A stretch of 64,000 bases of DNA from Sphingomonas changbaiensis NBRC 104936 (GTDB lineage Bacteria; Pseudomonadota; Alphaproteobacteria; Sphingomonadales; Sphingomonadaceae): NCBI RefSeq assembly GCF_000974765.1, contig NZ_BBWU01000025.1, positions 1 to 64,000 of the forward strand, given 5' to 3'. The translations under genes and the position numbers were made by a program. Of the stretch, positions 26,793 to 35,238 are shown piece by piece. Each line of letters starts with the position of its first letter. Within the stretch, counting starts at the first letter, position 1. A model generated the notes under the pieces. The model did not search any database and had not been told where the DNA came from. It was given only the letters and a program-made list of their open reading frames with translations.

Positions 26793-27499
26793 CGAAACGT
26801 GCTCTCGACGTCCTGGCGGCTGCGATCGGACTGGCCATATTTGCCCTGCCGCTGGCCGTAATTTTGGCTCTGGTGTGGGGGCAGGACCGCAAATCCCCAC
26901 TTTACTTCGGCGAACGCGCAGGGCGTGACGACCGCCCGTTCCGCATGGTGAAGGTCCGGTCGATGGTGGTGAACGCCGATCGAACGGGCGTTGAATCCAC
27001 CGGTGCTGACGATGCCCGGATAACGCCCCTCGGAGCATTCGTGCGGCGCTACAAGCTCGACGAGCTTCCGCAGCTCTGGAATGTGCTCGTCGGCGACATG
27101 AGCTTGGTAGGGCCTCGGCCCAACACGATGAAGGCCGTTGCGAGCTACAGCGAGGCCGAACGCGGGCTCTTGGCCACCAGGCCCGGGATCACGGATTTGT
27201 CGTCAATAGTGTTTTCGGATGAAGGGGAGATCATCAAGGATTCCACCGATCCCGACGCGGCCTATGATCGACTGATCCGTCCCTGGAAGAGCGAGCTCGG
27301 ATTGCTGTATGTGCGGCATGCCGGTCTCGTGCTCGATCTTAAGCTGATTTGGCTGACGATAGTGGCGATTGTCGACAAGCCGGGCGCGCTGCGCCGCATC
27401 GTCCCGATTGTGCAGGAGCTCGGCGCCCCTGACCGGCTTGTCGAAATTTGCCGCAGGGACCGCGATCTCGCCGTGTATGCGCGCGAAGCGCACGCCTGA
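26789..27499 (+). CDS. Initiating sugar-1-phosphate transferase (PglC-like monotopic phosphoglycosyltransferase)
   Basis: The 236-residue enzyme transfers a sugar-phosphate from its UDP-sugar to undecaprenyl phosphate, starting repeat-unit synthesis. It has one N-terminal re-entrant or membrane helix (LDVLAAAIGLAIFALPLAVI), then SPLYFGERAGRDDRPFRMVK with the catalytic-site region, RRYKLDELPQLWNVLVGDMS and LVGPRPN, all family signatures. It lacks the extra N-terminal domains of the long WbaP/EpsE forms, so it is the short PglC type, which often uses di-amino or modified sugars. It overlaps E1 beta by 4 bases. The C-terminal tail after residue 150 is somewhat longer than in PglC. Confidence 0.92.
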   Translation: MTKRALDVLAAAIGLAIFALPLAVILALVWGQDRKSPLYFGERAGRDDRPFRMVKVRSMVVNADRTGVESTGADDARITPLGAFVRRYKLDELPQLWNVLVGDMSLVGPRPNTMKAVASYSEAERGLLATRPGITDLSSIVFSDEGEIIKDSTDPDAAYDRLIRPWKSELGLLYVRHAGLVLDLKLIWLTIVAIVDKPGALRRIVPIVQELGAPDRLVEICRRDRDLAVYAREAHA

Positions 27500-27516
27500 A
27501 TCTGCACAAGCCGGCA

Positions 27517-28764
27517 ATGCACGCTCCGACCACAATCTGGCTGGTGACGATCGGCGAGCCTTTGCCGATCGAGAACGGCAGCAGAGCATTGCGGACGCGA
27601 CTGCTCGCGCGCGAACTCGCGCAGCGTGGTCACCGAGTGGTTTGGTGGACGTCACGCTTCGATCACTTCGCCAAGCGCCACCACGAGGAACCGGCCGACT
27701 TCGTCGACACTGGCGAAGGCTATACCCTCGGTTTCCTTGATGGCGTCGGGTATCGCCGGAATCTCTCGTTCGCACGCCAGCTCAATCACTGGCAGATCGC
27801 CCGAGACTTCGAGCGCAAGGCCCGCACGCAGGATAGACCGGCAGCGATCGTCTGCTCCTTTCCGCCGATCGAATTGTCCGCAGCCGTCGCCCGTTTCGCC
27901 GATCGGATCGGCGCTCCTCTGATCGTGGACGTAAGGGACCTCTGGCCGGACGAGCTTCGATCGCGCATCCCGTCGATGCTCGCGCCCGCGGCAGCTCCGG
28001 CGATCGCGATGATGGAACGGTCCGTCTCCCGCTCGTTCGCGTCGGCCCGGTCGCTTGTGGGCGTCTCGCGGCAATATTTGATTTGGGCAGCGGCCAAGGC
28101 CGGCCGCCCGAACGACGACCGCGACCAGGAGATCCCGCTCGGTTATCCGGACCACCCCGGCTCGGCCGCCATGCGCGCGGGGCGGTTTGCGGATGGCGAA
28201 AAGTCCGAGGTGACATTCCTGTTTTCGGGCAGCTTCAACAACAGCGTTGACCTGCCCACGTTTATTCGCGCCTTCCGAAGCGTCGATCGCCCTGAGCTCC
28301 GCGCGATCATCTGCGGTGACGGCGAATACAGCGAGAGCTGGCGTGCGCTTGCGGCGGGCGATCGCCGGATCGAATTCGCAGGATGGGTCGACGCCGCTAC
28401 AATCCGTGAAAAGGCCGCTCTCGCCGACGTTGGACTGGTCTGCTACAAGGCCGGGTCACACGTCGCCCTGCCCAACAAGCTGTTTGAATATATGAGCTTC
28501 GGCCTGCCGGTGCTCAACAGCATTCCTGGCGAGGCATCGGAACTTGTCCAGACTGCAGATATCGGCTGGAACTATGCCGCGGAAGATGGCAATCAGCTGC
28601 GGTCGGTCCTGGCGGACGCGGCAGCAGACCAACGTTTGCGCCGACAGAAGGCGCTTAACAGCGGACGCTTATTCGAGAATAGTTACTCGTCCGAAATGGT
28701 TTACCGATCCTATGCGGATCACATTGACCTGATCCTGAAGAATTGTTTGAACGGAGCACATTGA
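27517..28764 (+). CDS. Glycosyltransferase family 4 (WbuB-like)
   Basis: The 415-residue GT-B enzyme has the start TIWLVTIGEPLPIENGSRA, a DVRDLWPDEL segment near residue 140 that is typical of WbuB/FucNAc-type transferases, and a donor-binding domain with VTFLFSGSFNNSVDLPTFI near residue 240, IICGDGEYSESW and LPNKLFEYMSFGLPVLN near residue 320. It probably adds the second sugar to the lipid-linked first sugar. ATG at 27517 is 18 bases after the initiating transferase stop. Its stop overlaps the next start (TGATG). Confidence 0.9.
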   Translation: MHAPTTIWLVTIGEPLPIENGSRALRTRLLARELAQRGHRVVWWTSRFDHFAKRHHEEPADFVDTGEGYTLGFLDGVGYRRNLSFARQLNHWQIARDFERKARTQDRPAAIVCSFPPIELSAAVARFADRIGAPLIVDVRDLWPDELRSRIPSMLAPAAAPAIAMMERSVSRSFASARSLVGVSRQYLIWAAAKAGRPNDDRDQEIPLGYPDHPGSAAMRAGRFADGEKSEVTFLFSGSFNNSVDLPTFIRAFRSVDRPELRAIICGDGEYSESWRALAAGDRRIEFAGWVDAATIREKAALADVGLVCYKAGSHVALPNKLFEYMSFGLPVLNSIPGEASELVQTADIGWNYAAEDGNQLRSVLADAAADQRLRRQKALNSGRLFENSYSSEMVYRSYADHIDLILKNCLNGAH

Positions 28765-29618
28765 TGGCGAGCGATAACATCGACGCGTTGCTTGAACGCA
28801 TCGACGAGATCGACCTGATCGAAAACAAGGCATGGTTGGGCGAGCTCAATCAACGCAAAATTGCTGAGCTCGAATTTCACAACCGCGACCGTGACCCCGA
28901 GTTCCGCGCCAAAGCGGCGGAATCCGAAGACTCGTTCGAAAGGTTTTACGGAAACAAGAAATATTACGACACGATCAAACGGTCGAAAGCGTATGTTGAC
29001 AACTGGATCGCCGAGAATGCGCGTGGAAAGGTGTTTCTGGACTACGCCTGTGGCAATGGCCACAATGCCCTCCATGCGGCACGATCGGGTGCGAAGCTCG
29101 CACTCGGACTCGACGTCAGCGATGTTTCCGTCCAGAATTGCCGGCGCTTCGCGGCCGAACAGGGCCTGAGCAACACGCGTTTCTTTCAGGCGGATGCCGA
29201 AAACACGAAGCTTCCCGATAACTCGGTCGACGCGATCATGTGCTCGGGCATGCTGCATCACTTGGATCTTTCCTACGCCTTTCCCGAATTGCGCCGCATC
29301 CTGAAGCCAGGCGGCAAGATCCTCTGCCTGGAATCCCTGGAGTATAATCCGGCCATCAAACTGTATCGGATGCTGACGCCGGACATGCGTACCGACTATG
29401 AAAAGGCACATATTCTTGGCTTCAAGGACTTGCGCTTTGCGCGTCGATTCTTCGATGTCCGCAATGTCAGATATTGGCACGTCGTCGGCTATGCCGGGGG
29501 TAAGCTGACCGCTGTCGCCAGTTTACTGGACCGGCTGGATCGCCTCTTCGAAAAAGTACCGGGCGTCAACTGGATGGCGTGGATCTTCACCTTTGAGCTG
29601 CATAAGCGAGCCGAATAG
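28764..29618 (+). CDS. Class I SAM-dependent methyltransferase
   Basis: The 284-residue protein has a helical N-terminal region of about 85 residues and then the SAM-binding motif FLDYACGNGHNALHAARSG near residue 90, GLDVSDVSVQNC, and RILKPGGKILCLESLEYNP near residue 180. It shares one base with the upstream glycosyltransferase (TGATG). The likely acceptor is a sugar of the growing repeat unit or its chain end; this is inferred from context only. Confidence 0.88.
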   Translation: MASDNIDALLERIDEIDLIENKAWLGELNQRKIAELEFHNRDRDPEFRAKAAESEDSFERFYGNKKYYDTIKRSKAYVDNWIAENARGKVFLDYACGNGHNALHAARSGAKLALGLDVSDVSVQNCRRFAAEQGLSNTRFFQADAENTKLPDNSVDAIMCSGMLHHLDLSYAFPELRRILKPGGKILCLESLEYNPAIKLYRMLTPDMRTDYEKAHILGFKDLRFARRFFDVRNVRYWHVVGYAGGKLTAVASLLDRLDRLFEKVPGVNWMAWIFTFELHKRAE

Positions 29619-29667
29619 CCGACGGTTCGGTGCGGCTCAGGCAACGCGTCAGTAACGGAACATCATC

Positions 29668-30348
29668 ATGCGCGCGATCAAGAAGCTCATTCGTCAGACG
29701 CCGATCGTCGGTCCGTCTCTTAGCCACCTCAACCGGTGGTTAGATGCGAAGAAGTTTGATACTTCCGAGGACTATTGGGAAGAGCGGTATCGGACCGGCG
29801 GAAACTCCGGGCCCGGCTCCTATGGCAGGCTCGCAGAGTTCAAGGCTCGAAAGATTAATGCGATTGTTGCCGAGAAAGGTATTCGGACGGTCGCCGAGTT
29901 TGGATGCGGAGACGGCAATCAGCTCCTTTTGGCTGACTACCCGTCTTATGTCGGCTTCGATGTAAGTGAGACTGTTCTGCAGAGCTGCAGAGTAAAATTC
30001 AAGGAGAAGAAGAATTTCTCTTTTCGACACGCATCTAGCTACAGCGGCGAGAAATTCGATCTGTCGATGAGTTTGGACGTCATCTTTCATCTAGTGGAAG
30101 ATGACGTATTCCATAAATATATGGCAAACTTATTTTCCGCGTCCGATAAGTACGTTCTAATCTATTCGAGCGATTTCGACGACTCGGGAGAGTTTGGCGC
30201 GCACGTGAAGAATCGAGATTTCAAGCGCTGGGTAGGAAAGAACGCTCCTGAGTTTGTTCTTGAAAGCCGCATCTCAAATCCGTTTCCTTTCAACGGTGAT
30301 CATGAAGAGACTTCGTTTTGCGACTTGTTCCTGTACAAGAGAGCCTGA
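29668..30348 (+). CDS. Small class I SAM-dependent methyltransferase
   Basis: The 226-residue protein has the SAM-binding loop TVAEFGCGDGNQLLLADYP near residue 70, VGFDVSETVLQSC, and SMSLDVIFHLVEDDVF near residue 130. Its base composition is lower in GC than the surrounding genes, with codons such as TTA, ATA and AAA more common, which suggests separate acquisition. The substrate is unknown; together with the other two methyltransferases it implies O-methylated sugars in the polymer. Confidence 0.85.
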   Translation: MRAIKKLIRQTPIVGPSLSHLNRWLDAKKFDTSEDYWEERYRTGGNSGPGSYGRLAEFKARKINAIVAEKGIRTVAEFGCGDGNQLLLADYPSYVGFDVSETVLQSCRVKFKEKKNFSFRHASSYSGEKFDLSMSLDVIFHLVEDDVFHKYMANLFSASDKYVLIYSSDFDDSGEFGAHVKNRDFKRWVGKNAPEFVLESRISNPFPFNGDHEETSFCDLFLYKRA

Positions 30349-30375
30349 AGCGAAGTTACCTGAGCCGCTGTTGAA

Positions 30376-31632
30376 ATGGCCTCTTCGTTCCGAGATTCAT
30401 TAGGAATAAACGTTGTCGTCCAATCGTTTGGCGCAGCGCTTTCCTTTCTGCTGGCGCTTGGAATCACGTTTCTTTGGGGCGCTCCCGCGCAGGGGCAGTT
30501 TGCTCTTATAAAAAGTTGGGTTGAATTCGGCTCGTTGGTCGCCCTTGCCGGGCTGCCGCAGGGATATGTATTCGCGATCAACCGGCATAGCGCCTCGGCC
30601 TCGGCCCTGAGCCGGTTCTCCTTGACCTACTGCCTGCTGAGCTTTCCGTTCGCGGTGTTCGGCGCGGGGGTCACAGTTTGGCTGGGATATGCGCCGGATG
30701 CACAACCGATTCTGAGCGCGGGGATACTCGCATTTTCGCTGGTAAGTTACACCTATCATGGGTTGATCCGGAGCATTCTGCTCACCCAAAATGACGGCCT
30801 CGCCTTCTCGCTTTTCAGCATTGCTCCCGCGCTCCTGCTGGCACTGAGCGTGGCCGCGAGAATCGGGTCGCTTCCGAATTTCTATTCCATTTTCATGCTT
30901 TCCTCCGCCGGAGTGGCGATCGTCGCCGCATTCTCCGCAAGCCGGATCGGCTTTGCACGCGATGGGGAGATATCACGCGACATTTGGCGGAGCATTGTCC
31001 GGCAGTCCGTCCATAGCTTCATCGTGTCCGTGCTCGGATCGGCCCAGATCGTCGTGCTGTATGCGACAATGCGATATCTTGGCGCCGACCTTGCCCAGGT
31101 TGGCTTGATGAGCGTCGCCCTGCTAGTCGTCAGCGCGGTGAACGTCCTGTGTACAATGATTTCGCCCGTGCTTTACAACCGCTGGAGCAAACAGGACCAT
31201 TCGGGGCGGCTCGGCCAGTTGAGCGCACAAATCGCGCTCACATCACTACTGGGTGCGGCTGCGCTTGCAGCATTGACCAGCCTCGCGTTGTTCGGCGCGA
31301 TAGAGTTGAATGTGCGCCTTGCGGCAGAGGTCAAGATCCCTGCGCTGGTGCTTTGCGCTGCCTTGCCGGCCATTCTTTATTCGCGGTTGATCATACCCGC
31401 TCTTTTCGCTGCGGGACGACCAGCGCCCGTGACCGGTTCATCCCTTCTTCGAGTGCTGCTGCTTGCTCCTGCCCTATGGCTCCTCTGCCAGTCGGGAGCC
31501 CCCGTCTTGATCGCGGCCTCGATCGCGTTCGCGGCGGTTGAAATCGCCGGCGCCGCGTGGATCGGCGGAGCGCACATACGTCACAGAGCGCCGGAAAACG
31601 GCAGGCCGCCAGTCCACGCGAGTAAAGCATGA
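30376..31632 (+). CDS. Polysaccharide repeat-unit flippase-like membrane protein (Wzx-like)
   Basis: The 418-residue protein has about 12 predicted membrane helices evenly spaced along its length and an N-terminal pattern (LGINVVVQSFGAALSFLLAL, then WVEFGSLVALAGLPQGYVFA) that fits the MOP/Wzx exporter family. Wzx proteins move undecaprenyl-diphosphate-linked repeat units across the inner membrane. No sequence motif proves this, but topology and position between glycosyltransferase and polymerase genes support it. It overlaps the next gene by 4 bases (ATGA). Confidence 0.75.
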   Translation: MASSFRDSLGINVVVQSFGAALSFLLALGITFLWGAPAQGQFALIKSWVEFGSLVALAGLPQGYVFAINRHSASASALSRFSLTYCLLSFPFAVFGAGVTVWLGYAPDAQPILSAGILAFSLVSYTYHGLIRSILLTQNDGLAFSLFSIAPALLLALSVAARIGSLPNFYSIFMLSSAGVAIVAAFSASRIGFARDGEISRDIWRSIVRQSVHSFIVSVLGSAQIVVLYATMRYLGADLAQVGLMSVALLVVSAVNVLCTMISPVLYNRWSKQDHSGRLGQLSAQIALTSLLGAAALAALTSLALFGAIELNVRLAAEVKIPALVLCAALPAILYSRLIIPALFAAGRPAPVTGSSLLRVLLLAPALWLLCQSGAPVLIAASIAFAAVEIAGAAWIGGAHIRHRAPENGRPPVHASKA

Positions 31633-32918
31633 TTGTACTGCTCACCATACTGACCGTGTTATCGCTGGCTCCGGCTTGTATCGTCGCCTTCAGGAAGCGC
31701 CGATATTACTTCCCGTTTCTTTTAGTCTTACTTTACTATTGCGTCCAAGTTCCTCTAATGCTTGGAAATATGTCGATTTTTATCGAATCAGACATTTATG
31801 CCAGCGTACTATATATTCTATGCTGCAATTCCGTACTTACGATCATCCTGCTGTCTGTTGAATACCGGATGCCAGCTCCGGTTCCATATAGGCCTGGCCT
31901 CGATATAAGCCAGACAGCGACTGTATTGCTCCTGTTCGCACTTGTCGGCCTCGTTCTCTATGTCGTGAATCAGAGCGGCCTGGATTTGGATGAAAATACT
32001 TGGGCCAGACGTGAAGAGAATTATTTCAGTCTCTATGGCCCGATCATATCCTACTGCGGATTCTTGATTTTTGGGCTATGGACGATCCTGAAGAGAATCT
32101 CCTTGCGAGTAGTCCTCCTTCCGGTCCTCGCCCTGATATTCTTATCAACGGGCGCCCGAGTCATTTTCATGGTGCTCTTCGGAGCATTCTGGCTGTTCTC
32201 TCTGCGAAAGCTGAGCCGGCGACAGATCATTGTCTTCGGCGGCCTTGCGGGAATTGGCTTCATCGCGCTGCACGTCGTGACTCGCGTGCTGCGCAGCGTC
32301 AGCCTTCTCAGCCTGCTGAACGGCGATTTCACGCCTATCGCCGAGGCGCTCGCGGATTCGCAGGATCTGACTGGCGGAGATGGCTCGATAGGCGAAGGAT
32401 TTGTACTCGCCATGCAGGGAGTGCGGGATCAAGCGATTGTGACGGCTCCCCTGGCGACGATCACCCGGCTTCTGCTGCTGCCTCTGCCTTCTACCGTGGT
32501 TCCATTCAAACCCGACGACATCACTTACCGGCTTTGGCGCTATGGGATCGAGTCCGGATATTTCGACCAGGACCTCTACTTCAGAAGCTTGGTGGAATCC
32601 TATTCTCTCGGCCAGAATGGTTCGCTGCACCCCATTTTGTGGGGAGATGCGCTGTTGAATGCAGGATGGTTGGGCTGCCTGATCTGGCCGGCCTTGTTTG
32701 CGGCTCTGCTCATTGGGTTGGAGCGGCTGATCATGGCGCGCCCGGATCGCTTCCTGGGACGAATGTCGGCGGCCGTTGGAGCACCTGGCCTTATTTACGT
32801 GGTGCGCGGGAATGTATTTATCGGCGTCGTCATTATGCTCATCCCGATCCTGTTCTCGTTAGGATTGTTGCAGGCCAAGCGTATATTCGCGCCGCGCCAG
32901 ACGCTTACGGCGACCTGA
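31629..32918 (+). CDS. Wzy-like polysaccharide polymerase (membrane protein)
   Basis: The 429-residue protein has about 11-12 membrane helices and a large hydrophilic loop at about residues 235-330 (containing SYSLGQNGSLHPILWGD), a layout usual for Wzy or EpsG-like polymerases. Wzy proteins join lipid-linked repeat units in the periplasm and have little sequence conservation, so the call rests on topology and context. The first 600 bases are clearly poorer in GC than the neighbourhood. It overlaps the flippase gene by 4 bases and ends 3 bases before the next glycosyltransferase. Confidence 0.75.
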   Translation: MIVLLTILTVLSLAPACIVAFRKRRYYFPFLLVLLYYCVQVPLMLGNMSIFIESDIYASVLYILCCNSVLTIILLSVEYRMPAPVPYRPGLDISQTATVLLLFALVGLVLYVVNQSGLDLDENTWARREENYFSLYGPIISYCGFLIFGLWTILKRISLRVVLLPVLALIFLSTGARVIFMVLFGAFWLFSLRKLSRRQIIVFGGLAGIGFIALHVVTRVLRSVSLLSLLNGDFTPIAEALADSQDLTGGDGSIGEGFVLAMQGVRDQAIVTAPLATITRLLLLPLPSTVVPFKPDDITYRLWRYGIESGYFDQDLYFRSLVESYSLGQNGSLHPILWGDALLNAGWLGCLIWPALFAALLIGLERLIMARPDRFLGRMSAAVGAPGLIYVVRGNVFIGVVIMLIPILFSLGLLQAKRIFAPRQTLTAT

Positions 32919-32921
32919 CGC

Positions 32922-34031
32922 ATGAACGTCGCGATGCTGGCCAGCGCTGCCAATATCCACACTGTCCGCTGGGCAACAGCAATTGCGCGTCGGGGCGTAC
33001 GGGTCAGTCTTTTCTCGCAACACCCCCCGGCGCCGGAACTGGCCGGCGAGAAGGTGGAGGTCCATCTTCTGCCATATGCCGGCATGCTCGGCTATGCGCG
33101 AAACGCGGCTGCGGTCCGCCGCGCCTTCACCTCAAGCGGCGCAGATTTCCTGCATGTTCATTATGTCGGCGGCTATGGATTGACCGCGCTCCTGTCCGGC
33201 GTGGAGCCGGTGATGATGTCCGTCTGGGGAGCTGATGTCTATGACGTGCCCGAACGGTCCCCAATTCATCGCTGGCTGGTGCGCGCGATCCTCCAGCGAG
33301 CTCGGCTGATAAGTTCGACAAGCGAAGTCATGGCGCGACAGACGCGCGCTCTTGGCGTGGGCAGGCCGATCCGTGTGGTGCCATTCGGCGTCGACACCAC
33401 TCTCTTCGTCCCAGAACCTCGGCCCGTCGCCGGCAAGATCGTGATCGGCACGGTCAAGACGCTTCACCCAAAATACGGGATCGACACGCTGATCGAAGCA
33501 TTCGCGCTGCTGAGCCGGATACGGCCCGACCTTCACAAGGCAGGTCTGCAGCTCAGGATTGTCGGACGTGGAGAGTATCTGGAGACCTATCAGCGGCTCG
33601 CCCGCGACCTGGACATCGATCACCAGGTCGAGTTCAGCGGATTTGTGCCGCACAGCGAAGTTCCGCGCACGCTTGGAACATTCGACATTTACGTGGCCGC
33701 AAGCCGACTGGACAGCGAAAGCTTCGGCGTCGCCGTCATCGAGGCGAGCGCGTGCGGCGTACCAGTGATCGTCTCGGATGCAGGTGGTCTCCCGGAAGTG
33801 GTGCAAGACGGCACGACCGGGCTTATCGTCCCACGGGAAGACCCCGCTGCTTTAGCCGATGCAATTAGCCGGCTGGTCGACGATAAGGATCTCCGGGCCA
33901 GAATGGGCCGCGCCGGTCGCGACCACGTCCAGGCGCACTATGAATGGGGCAAGTGCGTCGACGAGATGCTTGCCTGCTACGAAGCGATGAACGCCGCTAT
34001 GATCCAAGTCGGCGGATCGAGACGGCCTTGA
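32922..34031 (+). CDS. Glycosyltransferase family 4
   Basis: The 369-residue GT-B protein has the acceptor-domain start MNVAMLASAANIHTVRWATA, GTVKTLHPKYGIDTLIEAF near residue 170, and the retaining-GT E-x7-E motif in ESFGVAVIEASACGVPVIVS near residue 270, followed by DAGGLPEVVQDGTTGLIV. It likely adds a sugar to the lipid-linked repeat unit at the cytoplasmic face. It is the last gene of the forward block; its final 35 bases overlap the end of the convergent TPR gene. Confidence 0.93.
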   Translation: MNVAMLASAANIHTVRWATAIARRGVRVSLFSQHPPAPELAGEKVEVHLLPYAGMLGYARNAAAVRRAFTSSGADFLHVHYVGGYGLTALLSGVEPVMMSVWGADVYDVPERSPIHRWLVRAILQRARLISSTSEVMARQTRALGVGRPIRVVPFGVDTTLFVPEPRPVAGKIVIGTVKTLHPKYGIDTLIEAFALLSRIRPDLHKAGLQLRIVGRGEYLETYQRLARDLDIDHQVEFSGFVPHSEVPRTLGTFDIYVAASRLDSESFGVAVIEASACGVPVIVSDAGGLPEVVQDGTTGLIVPREDPAALADAISRLVDDKDLRARMGRAGRDHVQAHYEWGKCVDEMLACYEAMNAAMIQVGGSRRP

Positions 34032-35235
34032 CGGCCAGCCCTGGATCCTCACTGCCATTCGCGGTGCTTCGTTCAAGGACGAGAGTCTGAGCCCTGCATC
34101 CTTGCGGCGGCACCTTGAAGCGAGCAGACGCACCAAGATCACCGGACAGGTTGGAACTCTCAAACGGGGCCGAAACCAACTCGTCCCGCACAGCATCCTC
34201 GCAGCGGATTAGCCAGCGGCCGTTCGCGCCCTGGGAAGAGTCGAGAGAACGAGCAGTCGAGGTGATCGCATAGGACCCTGGGGAAAGCACTAAGGTAATC
34301 GTCGCTGCATTCGCGCGGCTGCCCTGAATCGTGCTAAATAGAGCCCCGTGCCCTTCCATTCGATCGATGCTGGCATTGCTGACCTCATCGTTGATGAGCT
34401 GCCAGTCGAAAGGCGAAAAATAGGGTGTCGTTTCGAAATCGCCGTTGTAAACCAAAGGCGCTCGCGCAGGCGGGATCCCGACCGTCGCCAAAAACAACCC
34501 GTGCGCCTCACCGAAGCGCCGGTCTCGGTAAAGCCGATTGATCAGCTTTTGAACCACGCCCCAATTGTCGCGTTCCCGATACGCACCCCAGCTCTGCGCG
34601 AAGGCAGATATCGGAGCTGACGAGGGACCATTATCCGCAAGCCTCGAAAAGAAATCCGGGGCCCAGGACGGGCGTCGCGCCACGAAGCGTCGAAGAGGTT
34701 CCGAAATAGCCGGATCATCGGTCGCTTTGACCAAGATCGGAATGAGCAGGTCACGGGCTGACGACGATGTTCTGAGCGCCTCGTCATACTGCAGCAGCGC
34801 CTGGTCGATATTGTTGCGGCTGACCGCGTCCTCGATCAGCCACAGGTGAACACCCAGATCGCGCTTGGACAACTTGTTCGCCAGCGTAAGCGTCCTTCGA
34901 GCTTCCGCGATATGGCCGGTAAGACCATCGATAAGCCCGATGTTACGAAGCGCGACGATGCTCATCGGGTCCCGGGCCAAAGCCGATTCCGACAAAGACC
35001 GCGCGCGCGTCAGGGACGCGCCATCGCGTTTCCCCGCCATCACGCCCTCTGCCATCTTGGCCTTGGCGCGCGCGTCCCAGGGAGCCCATGTCAAAGCGAG
35101 CCGGGGTTGTACGTCTCGCAACACGCCTGCCACCCCGACCGCAAGCACTAACCAGAGGCCCAACACCAGAAACAGGGAGGCTCCCACCACTCGGGCAACC
35201 GCCCCGCTGTCCTTTCGCATTGCAAACCCCGCCAT
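33997..35235 (-). CDS. Membrane-anchored TPR-like protein with C-terminal carbohydrate-binding-like domain
   Basis: I do not recognise this 412-residue protein as a named family. It has one N-terminal membrane helix (VVGASLFLVLGLWLVLAVGV), then helical TPR-like units (residues 65-150, for example SLSESALARDPMSIVALRNI), and a beta-rich C-terminal part of about 150 residues beginning APLVYNGDFETTPYFSPFDW and containing GSRANAATITLVLSPGSYAI. That is the layout of carbohydrate-binding or galactose-binding-like modules. The start lies 3 bases after the wzc stop codon, so it is very likely cotranslated with wzc and may take part in polymer export or assembly in the periplasm. Confidence 0.75.
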   Translation of the reverse strand: MAGFAMRKDSGAVARVVGASLFLVLGLWLVLAVGVAGVLRDVQPRLALTWAPWDARAKAKMAEGVMAGKRDGASLTRARSLSESALARDPMSIVALRNIGLIDGLTGHIAEARRTLTLANKLSKRDLGVHLWLIEDAVSRNNIDQALLQYDEALRTSSSARDLLIPILVKATDDPAISEPLRRFVARRPSWAPDFFSRLADNGPSSAPISAFAQSWGAYRERDNWGVVQKLINRLYRDRRFGEAHGLFLATVGIPPARAPLVYNGDFETTPYFSPFDWQLINDEVSNASIDRMEGHGALFSTIQGSRANAATITLVLSPGSYAITSTARSLDSSQGANGRWLIRCEDAVRDELVSAPFESSNLSGDLGASARFKVPPQGCRAQTLVLERSTANGSEDPGLAVKAVSIRRLGS

Positions 35236-35238
35236 GTA

